Shown piece by piece: positions 1 to 21,875 of a DNA stretch of 64,000 bases. This stretch comes from Xiphophorus maculatus (lineage: Eukaryota > Chordata > Actinopteri > Cyprinodontiformes > Poeciliidae), in contig NC_036461.1 in assembly GCF_002775205.1 (NCBI RefSeq), positions 14,111,015-14,175,014 of the forward strand, given 5' to 3'. The notes under the pieces were generated by a model. That model was given only the letters and a program-made list of their open reading frames with translations. It did not search any database and had not been told where the DNA came from. The translations under genes and the position numbers were made by a program. Position 1 is the first letter of the stretch. Each line of letters opens with the position of its first letter.

Positions 1-444
1 CTGGAGCTGGATGATGTCACAGGATCTTCCCTGGGAGAACTATTTGAGGCATGCAGACTGTTGTCCAGTTCTGAAAGCCTTCCACAGAGTGTTTTATGGG
101 TCTTTCTGACCACGACCACTGTGTAATTAAAAGGCTGACTCATAACAGTGAGCTGCTACTAATTAGAGACATGGTGACATAAATTACTATAATATATTTT
201 ACTGTGTTTATTAAATGACAAAAGGCAGAAAATAAAGCTTTGCTAACTTGCACACTAAACACCACGCACTGCTGCCTTATTGTTTTATCTTTGGGAATTT
301 CCCTAACCAAGCGTTTTACTTATCCTCCCAGTATCCCCCACCAGTATGGGTTTTTTCTGACCTTTCATTTTAAATCCTAACGTGTGACTAACTTTTCTCC
401 TTGACCTAAAAGCTGTTCAATTTCTCCCGGTTGCCTCCTTGCAG
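1..444 (+). other. rbks: RBKS intron, right end
   Basis: Non-coding sequence upstream of the first RBKS exon in the window. It ends in a pyrimidine-rich acceptor (ctcccggttgcctccttgcag). I see no exon in it; the preceding RBKS exon must lie left of the window. Confidence 0.7.
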
Positions 445-11974
<11,530 letters not shown>

Positions 11975-12300
11975 GACTTTTCTCTAACTGAACCCCATCT
12001 TAATTGACTGAAGCGTCTGAACTCACACTCAAAACAATGAAAATCAAAACAATGTATTTAGTGGACATAATTTATTGAATTAACCCAAACTGACTAAATT
12101 TTACACATATCTGAAAATAACAATTTGACATATTTGATCCAAAAGGATGCTTGTTGTTGGTCCTTTCTTCTTCATGTTGAACTCCTCCAGATGTCTTGAT
12201 CAATCCTTGAGATCTTCCATTCCAGCATTAGCTGGAAGAATCCTCTTCCAGCTAATGCTCTGTATAATCCGTGTAAATAAAACTGTCTGTTCATAACATG
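11975..12300 (+). other. rbks: RBKS 3' UTR with poly(A) signal
   Basis: Follows the RBKS stop. A canonical AATAAA lies at 12276-12281, followed by a T/G-rich stretch (ctgtctgttcat), so cleavage is expected near 12295-12305. A perfect hairpin at 12224-12259 sits just upstream of the signal. The segment probably overlaps the opposite-strand MRPL33 3' UTR. Exact ends are inferred. Confidence 0.65.
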
Positions 12301-12318
12301 TCCATATTCTTTGTTGTA
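12055..12318 (-). other. mrpl33: MRPL33 3' UTR (probable), antisense to RBKS 3' UTR
   Basis: Downstream of the MRPL33 stop the first canonical AATAAA on the minus strand is at 12076-12071, giving a 3' UTR of about 260 nt. It would lie almost entirely across the RBKS 3' UTR. The polyadenylation site is inferred from the hexamer only. Confidence 0.5.
12224..12259. repeat. Perfect 16-bp hairpin in the RBKS/MRPL33 3' overlap
   Basis: Arms AGCATTAGCTGGAAGA (12224-12239) and its exact reverse complement (12244-12259) are separated by the 4-nt loop atcc. It lies 17 bp before the RBKS AATAAA and inside the probable 3' UTR of MRPL33, so it can fold in either transcript. Confidence 0.85.
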
Positions 12319-12368
12319 TTAAATCGATCTGATCTTCCTCTTCTCAAAGAATAAGACGTGCTTTTTAA
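12319..12368 (-). CDS. mrpl33: MRPL33 last coding exon
   Basis: Acceptor tctcactgcag. Encodes [16 protein letters not shown] and TAA at 12321-12319. The phase fits the exon-3 donor exactly, and the total length becomes 65 aa. Confidence 0.93.
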
Positions 12369-14391
12369 CTGCAGTGAGAAACAGAATGAAACAAGATAAG
12401 AGATGAAGGAATCAGAACTGGAAGTAAAACTAACGCAAGTTCTGAAAATTAAGTTCTTCTGCTGGAATTTTGTGGTTGAAATGGAATCGCACTATAAATC
12501 CACAAATCAATGTCCAGAGATTAACTGGTTTGTATTATCTTTGATCAGATGGTCTTTTTTTGTATTCCTTAAATCCATCAAATCTAGTAACTCTCACAAT
12601 TTAAATCAATAAAAAAAATCAACCAACAGTATGTACTATGATGCTCTCTCATCAAGTTTATTAAATAAAATCCATAGGTACAACGACAATAATGCAGAAA
12701 AATCCAGCACAGACTTAGTGCGACGCATGCTGCATTTAGGACATTAACGTATTTTTTTGCGAGAAAAATTGGGAAACCACATTCTCTGCATAATCCAATG
12801 GTACGGCTGAGGAAGAGGCGAGTATATATATTGGACTTCCTTCAGGTGCTTTGGAAGGAAGAACTCTTCCTCACCTTTGGTATTACATGAGATTGTTTGT
12901 GAAGCAAACCAGCAACCTAGTTCCAGGTTAGGCCTCATCTTACCAAACGGGTCATGTTTTCGCAGCACCAGTTTCTCTCTGAGCCGATTCCTCTTCGTGT
13001 TAAAGAAGTATCCTGTCCCAGCAGCGCTTACCATCTGCACCAAGATGGTCCTGAGGGAAAAAGAAACAGGTGAATTCATTACCAATGTCTTTGATCACTG
13101 CAGATATAACCCATATGTAACTTTGGTCAGAAGTTTACACAAACATCGTGGACATGAAGGACATTAATTTTCATCTTTTATTCATTAACTGAACTGTTCC
13201 TTTTTTCAAATTAGTATGCCAAAGGCAACAGCAAAAACAAGATGTGGGTCATAAGTCTGAATTATTTGTGATTTTATTCTAACCTAGTTGAAACTTCCTA
13301 AACAGGCTCAACAAAATAAACATAACATATATTTTTATTTGTTTTAATTTGACAAGATCACAAACAAGAGGCTTGATAACCACCAACTGGTGATAACCAC
13401 CAGTTGGTGATCATTCAGTCAATGATTGACTGAATTTGCTTGTTTTTCTTTCATAGCACAAAAAAAAAAAAAAAAAAAATCCTTGGCAAACCCAGAACAA
13501 TAAAAGACTAAATTAATTCAATAATGATTTAATAAGAAAAGTAGCAAGATTTATAGAAGCTGGGAAAGTACCAACTGTCAAGTATGGTGGTGGCACAATC
13601 AGCCTGTGGGGCAGTGCTTCAGGGATGCTGAAGCACATCAAGAAAAAGAATGGGATGACTTGGAAGAAGGGATGCTTCTAAATGTTTCAACTTCGTCTCA
13701 AATCAGCATCTCGAGAGTTAAAACTTGGACAATTGTGTTTTCCACCACAATAAAGAAACCAAACATCCAATCTGGTGTTGATATTTGGCCAGGCCAGTGT
13801 AGCATCAAGAATGATCTGAGTAAAATTGGTGGACTATGTTTAAAAAAAAAGAGTAGAGCTCAGGAAATTATGTCAGATGTTTAGCGATGGCAACAAAAAT
13901 GTGCGTTCGGAGTGCAGCCTGTGAATGTTAGTAACTGCATGCATCATTTTGACCCTTCGTAGATTAGGGAAAAAAAAAACTATTTACTCGTTACAAAATG
14001 GAATTAGTGTCTTTGATGAGTCAACATCTCAAATCTTTAAATATATAAACACAATCGTTTCACTTACTTGGATTTTGCTTTAGCCACTGAAAAGAAGAGC
14101 AGAAAATGTTGACTTTAATAACAAGCCTTACGGAAGAAAAACAACGTGTTTATCCTATTTTCAGTCTCATTCGCCGTGAATAAATAGTTAGAGCAGCATA
14201 CATATTTGTACTGCAAGTAAAAGCTACATTTAAAGAATCAGTGGGAATATCCATCAAGCTATTTCTCAGAGATTATGCTAACTTTAACGCGTAAATGTTG
14301 CCGTAAACAATAAGTCCGTTTCAGAGCGGAGAATAAAACCAGAAACTCTATAATGTCTTTCATACTCACAGTTCACGCTGGTAAGAAACAT
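12319..14391 (-). CDS. mrpl33: Mitochondrial large-ribosomal-subunit protein bL33m (MRPL33)
   Basis: Small protein of the large subunit of the mitochondrial ribosome. Four coding exons on the minus strand: 14391-14370 (22 nt), 14086-14068 (19 nt), 13050-12944 (107 nt) and 12368-12319 (50 nt), 198 nt in total, or 65 aa plus stop. The length equals human MRPL33. The product begins MFLTSVNLAKAKSK, continues [20 protein letters not shown] and ...[14 protein letters not shown], and ends [15 protein letters not shown]. The [13 protein letters not shown] core and the EKRKIRS tail are family hallmarks. All introns are GT/AG and all phases agree. The last exon is easy to miss because exon 3 reads in frame into its intron to a false KKIR-stop at 12744. 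The gene is convergent with RBKS. Confidence 0.95.
12944..13050 (-). CDS. mrpl33: MRPL33 exon 3 (core)
   Basis: Acceptor ttccctcag. Encodes [20 protein letters not shown] and the following [15 protein letters not shown], ending with one base of the next codon. Donor GTAAGA. This is the conserved body of bL33. Confidence 0.94.
13118..13900 (+). mobile_element. Decayed Tc1-like element in MRPL33 intron 2
   Basis: The left part has a Tc1-family terminal motif (ggtcagaagtttacacaaac at 13125-13144). At 13560-13660 the + strand reads [15 protein letters not shown], equivalent to the VKHGGGSIMLWGCF block of Tc1 transposases, and is followed by stop-ridden sequence. Between them lie a double hairpin (13381-13435) and a poly(A) run (13461-13479). 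It may be one element or two fused relics. Confidence 0.5.
13381..13435. repeat. Two adjacent perfect hairpins
   Basis: First: CACCAACTGGTG (13381-13392), loop ataac, CACCAGTTGGTG (13398-13409), a 12-bp stem. Second: ATTCAGTCAAT (13413-13423), a single-base centre, ATTGACTGAAT (13425-13435), an 11-bp stem. They are 3 bp apart in MRPL33 intron 2, inside a probable transposon relic. Confidence 0.8.
14068..14086 (-). CDS. mrpl33: MRPL33 microexon (19 nt)
   Basis: Acceptor tcttttcag, then 19 nt, then donor GTAAGTG. It completes a Leu codon and encodes AKAKS plus two bases of Lys, matching the AKSKSK segment of other vertebrates. It enters at phase 1 and leaves at phase 2, so skipping it would shift the frame. 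Confidence 0.88.
14370..14391 (-). CDS. mrpl33: MRPL33 coding exon 1
   Basis: ATG at 14391-14389 on the minus strand in the context aaaaaATGT (A at -3). Encodes MFLTSVN plus one base; donor GTGAGT. Matches the MFLSAV-type start of the family. Confidence 0.88.
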
Positions 14392-14485
14392 TTTTTCGAA
14401 TTTACTTTACGAAGATAACGTGAACAAATAAGTTAGCATCAACAGGGGTCACATTGAAGTGTTGCACATCCAGTTCAAGAAAGGT

Positions 14486-14493
14486 ACTTCCGG
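14486..14493 (-). promoter_or_regulatory. ETS/GABP-type site upstream of MRPL33
   Basis: The minus strand reads CCGGAAGT, the canonical ETS core, 95 bp upstream of the MRPL33 start codon. GABP (NRF-2) commonly controls nuclear genes for mitochondrial proteins through this motif. Promoter role is inferred from position and motif. Confidence 0.5.
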
Positions 14494-17400
14494 TATCTCT
14501 TAAAGGCGCAGTACAGCAGAGCAACATTGAGAGAGTACATGAGCAAGCATGCTCGACTTACACGAGGATATATTCAGTGAGCTTAATGTTATGTGCGAGA
14601 ACATGACATTTGTAAAAAAAAAAAAAAAAAGTTTTACAAATCCATCACCATTAAGAGAAAACAGATCTAAAAACTAATGGAAATATTTCACCAACTGCTA
14701 AGAAGGGGATGAGGAAAAAATAGCTGCAGGAAATCAATTGCATATTTTATAGGACAAGAAAATTTAAGAACTTTAGGGAAACAAACAAAAAAGACACTGG
14801 AATGTCCCAGACCTTAAGTAACATCATGTCACTCCAGTGAAAATGAATGGGCCTGAAACTAATAATGTCACCATGGAAATCCCCTTGCTTGTGTTGTAAC
14901 TTAATATTGTATCCACAGAAACAGTGGTGCAACAAGTGTTTGAACCTGCCCTCAAGGTTGATTGTATGACTTATAAGACCTCTGTGGTAATATTTTAACA
15001 AGGTTCACTCATGCATTTTTACTTCTTTGTGAACTCATTGATCAAGACATCTATAAAAAAAACTGAATATTTTAATACACGTTCTTGAAAAGCAATCAGA
15101 ACATCAGTCTTTATGGAGGGCCATAGTATATACTATTGCTTTGGAAGAAATTTTAAGGGAACCAAACAGTATACAAACTATACAGTTTTTATTGCTGTTG
15201 TTTTTATTTATTCATCTATTGCTTAAAAGTGTGTTTGAGTAAATTTATTTTCCTATTGTGCTTATTTATTTACTGTTTATGACAATTTTAAGTTCAAGAC
15301 AGCAGTGGAAAAGTTAAACCAGATGCATGTGGAGATTAAAAAAAAAACTTAATAAGGAAAGAAAAACATCCATCACAGGAGCTGGACAAAGGGTTCAAAA
15401 CCATGAGAAAAATCGCAGCAATTCTAAAAATATTTTTCACAAATTACTTCAATATCTCCATTAAAAAGAAAACCTTTGGCATGTAGTAAAAAGAGAGATT
15501 AACTGTATTGTGGAAACCAAGAATTTGGGCTAGTTTCAGAGAACATAAAAGCAGGTAAGCAGATTTCCAGGAACTGAACTAGAAATTACCTTGTACAACA
15601 TTTCATGTACACTCATTTGTACTTACAGCAACATTGATAAGTGGTTGTACATATTCTTTAAGACCCATGAAACCAAATGTAGTTTTTGTGATTTTCTTCA
15701 ATGGTTCGCTAATTCACCCTCCGAGTACGTCATTCAGCTCTTTTTATTTCAAATTGATGTGTTCCTGGAAAGAGAATAATGTCTTTACTTTATTGGAAAA
15801 GCTTTAATGTTTAAGAACCATTATAAAAATAGGGGTAAGTAAGTCTGTTCAATCACAAAGGGCCCTTCAGCTACAATTCAAGTATTAATTTCATTATGTT
15901 CTCAGGATTAAAAAAAAACTAAAAAAACCTTGCACTAATTGGCTATGTTCTCCAAAGCTCATCCTTATTAAAACGGAAGCTCCAGTGTGTGTGACAGTGT
16001 GGTCTCACAAGTACTGAGATTAGATAAAAACAAGAAGTACTAAGTAAACAGGTACAAATGAGACAAAATGCAGCTGTAATAGTGAACCCATGAGGGGGAG
16101 AAGCCAGGCATTAAAGCGGAAATGAACATGAATGTTATTGGATGGGGCCGAGTGGCACTGTAACCAGGCAGAGAGCAGCTGTCAGGATGTGTGTGGAGGA
16201 GACTGCGTCACTAAAGGATAATTCTGAGAAGGAGGCTGAGACCACAAGCTTCGTCTCTCCTTCTCATCCTCCTCTTCCTCTATCAACACCCCACCCACTC
16301 TGCACTCTCCACTCCGGACGTTCGGTCCTCTTTCCGTCTCCCACTTCAGCACATGGACGGATGCTCATCACTCTGTCTCACATGCTCTTCCTTTTCATTC
16401 ATAACCCAGTTATGTCACAGTTTCCCTCTGCTTTATTATTATTATTTTTTAAATAACTCTAATCTAGAAGGGGCACAGCCTGACAACAGGTATTTGGGTA
16501 TTCAAGCCAGTTCTGGGAAATCAAAGTCTAAGTTTTAATTGATGAATAATTACCAAAAATGAAAAGTTTAATAAATAGCTTTTGGTTTGAAAACTACAAA
16601 TCTCATTGAAAGTATTCCTCACTTTAAATGAGTCTCAATTTACATCATAAAGCTGTCAGCTAAATGTGTTCACCTTACAGTCCTAGCCTTTTACACACCT
16701 GCTGTAGCTGTAAATGCTAACAGCAGGTGAGTAAGTGTGCCAATAAAGTCTTGCCATGATGTTTATTAATTACCAGTATTAAATCAATGTCCTTTCAAAA
16801 CAAATATCAAATACTCACATAGAGGATCTACCTGAGAAAAACAATTCTGAACGGTTTCAACTAAGTGTCGCCGTGAAGCCTCCATCCAAGTCATTGGATA
16901 TTTGGATTGTTTACCAGCTCTTGCATCAGCCCAAGAGCTGAATTGGAAATGGACAAAAGTGTTGATGATCATGTCAGAAATGTGAAGAAAAAAACTAAGT
17001 TTGTATGACTTTTACACAGAAACCTGATAAAAGCAACATCTGAGATGTAATCACTTTTTTTTTCCAGTTCTGATTCGGGATTCAGACTCTTGCTGATTCC
17101 GTTTTCAATTTTCTCTCAGTGTTCATAAGGCCCCAGCTGCATTGGAAACTGTCAGATTCCAGTGGAAGGAGTCATCATGGGCACCTAATTAGCCAATCGG
17201 AAACTCGAGGCCATGCTGCTCTAGTCAATAAATAAGGAAATCGATTATTCTTTTACCATACATTAAACTAGAGAAAAGGTCAGAATTTAACTACAGTAAT
17301 GTACTGTAAAAAGTGATTGGTTTAAAACAATGCAATAAAGTTTCGACTAGATGGGAATGATTACTCTAATAGGTCAATTTGTTGCATGATTTGTTGAATT

Positions 17401-20320
17401 GATCAGGGAAATTAAAAACCTAAAAGGTGTTAATCTTTCTTTCTCTCTTCAGATTTGATGGCACTAGAGCCGTTTGGTCAGAGTTATTGAACAGGAAATA
17501 GGATAAAAACTGAAAGGTGGACAAGGACAAACAAACTCTCATATTGCGAACCCTTTCCACTATTACACCACACACCACATTAGCAGTTATCTAATAACCA
17601 TTTCCTAAAGAAAATCAATCCCTGTTTATTAAAAAACAATTGTAATCCACAGTGTAATGTAATAAGAAGCCAGAGGTTGGGGTTGTAAGGGTACTTTTTT
17701 GGAGAAATCTATAAAAAAAAAAAAAAGCATTACCAACCAAAGCCAAACATAACAAGATGAGCTGTAAAAAACATAAATGGATAACATTTAGCTAAAACAA
17801 ATATAATAATAACTGCAAGACAAAACAAACACTTAGGTCCATGTATGAAAACTCAATTGAAACAGTTATATTTTTGCACTAAAACTTTTAAAACTAAAGA
17901 GAAGGTAATAATTCCAAGGTAAGAATGCTCTGGAGATCATTCATCAAAATTCATGCTTAATTAGTCCATCAATACTGAAAATGTTATGGACAAAATTGGT
18001 GTCTTATATGCTTTCTTAATTCAATGTTTCATTTTTTTGTTTGTTTATTGTTGCTTCTTGAAAAGCAAAGTTTATGTTTTTTAAGGATCAGGCATGTAGC
18101 TTATTGATTTGTGTTTTCAAAAGAGTGCTTCATGTCTTCAACCATGTCTGCAGGAGCTTTTGTGACACTTCATTGGACTGTAATTTATTAATATAAAATG
18201 ATTTATCAATGACTTTGTTTACTAAGTTTGTTTACATCTTAAATGTGTTTTACTGTTTATTATTATGCTTTTTTAAAGATTTCCATATAAATTCCATAAA
18301 ACATAACATGTAAAATATTAGGGTTTAGCATCAAATTCATCATAGAAGCATTCATTGTAGAATCAAAAAGGCATCCAACCGTTTTTTCCCTCATCCAACC
18401 CTTTTTCGTTCCTCATCTATTGGTGTCATATCCAACTATTTTTATTATTTATCAAAACTGATTCAACTGATTATTGATTAAAGTTTTATATTATAATGCT
18501 TATTATGCACAATTGAAAGTGTGCAAGAATCCAATACATTTAGCACTTATTTGAGCTTGGCCTATTTTAGATGTTTTGATGGCCCTGCTCAGAGCATCAC
18601 TTTACTGTGGCAACTTACTGCTTCTCAATTCTTCATATCAGCTCACCTGAAATAACCCCAGAATATTGCTCTGAAGCCCCCATGCCAGCTCGGACTACCT
18701 GTGTACCGTCGGGTTTTTGAACTCTTGCTTTGTCCTTACATGAAACACATCTTCTACAGTATTCTACGTCTGAAAGTGTGGGAAACAGTTTCTGAATTAA
18801 ATGCTGTCTGATTTGATGCGAGATAATAAGTGTTTACTTTCACTACAGGCTGCTGATTATTAATAATTTCAGCCACACAGTTTCAGAAACACCAACAAGT
18901 CCCTCACTTACTGTCAAAACAACTGTTTGCTGTTCTTTTGACCCACCAACCTGATCACAGCAGGTGATATGGTGAGTCATGCACAGACTCTGAGGCACCA
19001 ACACTTTGCACTGGTTCACAACTCCCTGGCTTGCGTCAGCACAATGTCCTATTAACTATTATATGAAGGATGGAATGAATAACAAGAGCTCATCTCATGG
19101 AGCGTTTTTTCATCTTTATTTCCAGATCATATCTGAATCTCACATCTGAATTTGCGCTGAAGCAAGGAATCTGTAGCTACAGAAGCATAAAAGCAGAATG
19201 CTGTTCGGTGCATGTATGATGCATCAGGGTGCATCTAATGAGTAATTATGAAAGGAGAGGAACAGAAGCAGAGGGCATTTTTGATAAACTGATCTCAAGA
19301 CTTATTGCAATAGCATTAAATAACCATTGTGTTGCAAAAGCTAATCTTTGCCCTATTAAAACTCAAATTAAAAGCATTTGTTGCCTTTAGGGTTTTGCAT
19401 GTCAAGATACAATAAAATAATCGGATCTTTCAAAAGCTATCTTAATCAGTCTGTGATTATGAACAAAATCCCATATGGTCACTGGAGTGGACATGGTTTT
19501 ATAAGCAATTTAATATTTGCATTTGTGTTGATACTGATGGGACACTTGCATGTAAACATTTTCAATGGAATCCAGAGTATCAATCCAAACGCTGCAGTCT
19601 CCAGGCAACCACTGCAAACAGTGTCCTTCAACCAACAGGGCCAGAAATGTTGAGCACCTCAGGAGTATTTTGCCAGACCTTCTGTAATATTATAAGTAAA
19701 AACATTAATAACACAGAATCATGATAAAAGCTTAACATGATTAGTAAAACATTGAAGTTTTGTTTTTATACTGTGTGTATTTCAATAACTCATCTGTCCA
19801 ATAACATGGATATCATGTGTCACTATCGATATTTTATCTGAAATATTGACCATTATTCTATGTTATTTTTAAAAACCATTAAATAGATGTAAAGTCTGCT
19901 GCAATAAAGCATATTTTTGTTTTTAGGTTGTAACATAGTGGCTTTCTACCAAATCAGCCATTTTGCAGACTGGTTTGAATGTGTGGGTTACAATTAGAGG
20001 GTTTTAATTGATGAAGCTTACAAGTGCAGTACTTGACCTATAGGATGGCTGACATGCAGGTAATGCTAGTGACAGGGCCTATGATTGTCTCTCAGACATT
20101 AGGTAGGTATGATTGACATTGTCTTTAGTTGGTAGAGCTGAGGAGCAGAAATTTGATGAAGAAGAGAACGAATTGCCACCTGACGGAACTCTAGAACAAA
20201 AGTAAAACATGATATATCAGGAGATAAAAACTCAACTAATTTAAATGTATGAAAAAACTAATCAAGAATAATAATTCTCACACGAGAAATAGAAAATAAT
20301 CACTCTATAGAAAATAATCG

Positions 20321-20342
20321 TGTGAGATTACAAAATCTCACA
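20321..20342. repeat. Small inverted repeat
   Basis: TGTGAGATT (20321-20329), loop acaa, AATCTCACA (20334-20342). The upstream 20270-20320 also contains tctcacacga and a direct duplication of atagaaaataatc, so the block is a small nest of repeats of unknown origin. Confidence 0.6.
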
Positions 20343-21779
20343 TGATATAATTTTAAGTTATTTAGATCTATTTTCAATCAGTGTGTTAAAAATGTATAAA
20401 CATGTTTCCACTGAGACACTTTAAAAGTATTAGCAATTTTTATTTGACATTTGTCATCACTGTGTCTGCATAGAACAGGGTGTATTTAATTTATTGCAAG
20501 GAATGCAAAATATTTCTTTCCCATGCCCCCTAAGAAGAAAACCCATAGGAAGAAAAATCCAGTGTGATGTTTCGAAATTTTATGAATTGAATGAATATAT
20601 GTAAAATGGTATTCAGTATTTTTAAATTTTTTCCTAATAATGAACATGCAGAAACTGCCACTGCTCCAGAGTGGTAAACAGTCAATACTCCTTCTTGTTT
20701 AGAAGTTGTTAAGGTTTTTTTCATACTTATTAAAAAAAGCAAACTTTATGTGAGCAAAATGAAATAAACTTATGTAGATCTATTTTATCTGCTCATCGCT
20801 GGAAGTTCAAAGGAGCAGAATATATAGATCCTCTGGGCTAAAGTTCCTTCAATCCAGAATACTTTAGTTTAAATCACTAATTTTACTAAACACAGGTTTG
20901 ATAATTACAACACCACAGTACGACTCCAGTGGAGTAAAGGTTTATAGGTAACAAACCCATGAGGAGTAGTCGCCTAGACAGCAGTGTCATCCCTGGTAGT
21001 CCCCAGATTCAGCACCATCCAGGGTGGTGATGACACGCTGAAGAGCACAATGTTGTACCTGATTTAACTCTTTGGGTAGACTCTTTGCCTCGCTGTGACT
21101 CACAAGTCTGAAGAAACATGCAGAAAGTGAAATGAGTCACAATCATTTGAGTTCCCTGCTGGGAAATAAATCTCAGGAGACAAATGCTGACTCATCAAGG
21201 AATACAAAAAGATTTGCACAGATTAACGAGAGCTGGAGCCTTACCAACAATGATGGCGCATCTGTGTTGCAGGCCCTTATAATACAGAGAACAGTAAGGA
21301 TAAGGGCAAAACACAGTGAAAAAGAAAATGTATTCCCTCTTAAGACCTCTTGAGGAGCTCATGGTAGAAAACAGACCAGATTCTTAACGCCAGTCTGTTC
21401 ATAAACTGAACCACAGTGAGAAATTGGGAACAGAGAGGTTTTAATCTTGTAAATATAAGTTATGTTGAGTGTCATGTATTTATTGTGTTGTTTTTCTAAA
21501 CACAATTCAATCATTAAACATCATTATAAATGTTCTCGTTGTGGAATGGGCGTGTTTCAGTCATGACAAAACATGAAACCGTTGCAGTCAGTAGTAAAGC
21601 TTCACCTACTTTATGAAAATAAAATTTCATGTCCCCCTGCTTTGACTGGGAAAACAACTTTTACTACTGAAGAAGGGGGCATGATTTATTGCAGAAAGAC
21701 TCTGGAAGAAAAAGCTATCAGGCTATATCTTACTTCTTAAAACAGAATAAATTGCATCATTTTTCTCTTTTTTTGATGC

Positions 21780-21875
21780 AGTTTTGTGGTCCATACGCTT
21801 GACCCATTGGTGGCGGTAATGCTTCCTATAGTTGTTTACCAACCACCATGACAACGAAGACGAAGAACAATAAGG
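21780..21875. repeat. Possible short interspersed repeat
   Basis: ggtggcggtaatgcttcc followed by gtttaccaaccaccatg and a gaagacgaagaa tail resembles a widespread fish repeat end (cggtaatgc ... ccaaccgcc ... gaagaag). The family cannot be named from sequence alone. Confidence 0.35.

Noticed and set aside
12744..12790. Apparent MRPL33 last exon ending in SRKKIR and stop
   Set aside because: No acceptor gives the phase required by the exon-3 donor; the exon at 12319-12368 fits phase, length and the [12 protein letters not shown] ending.
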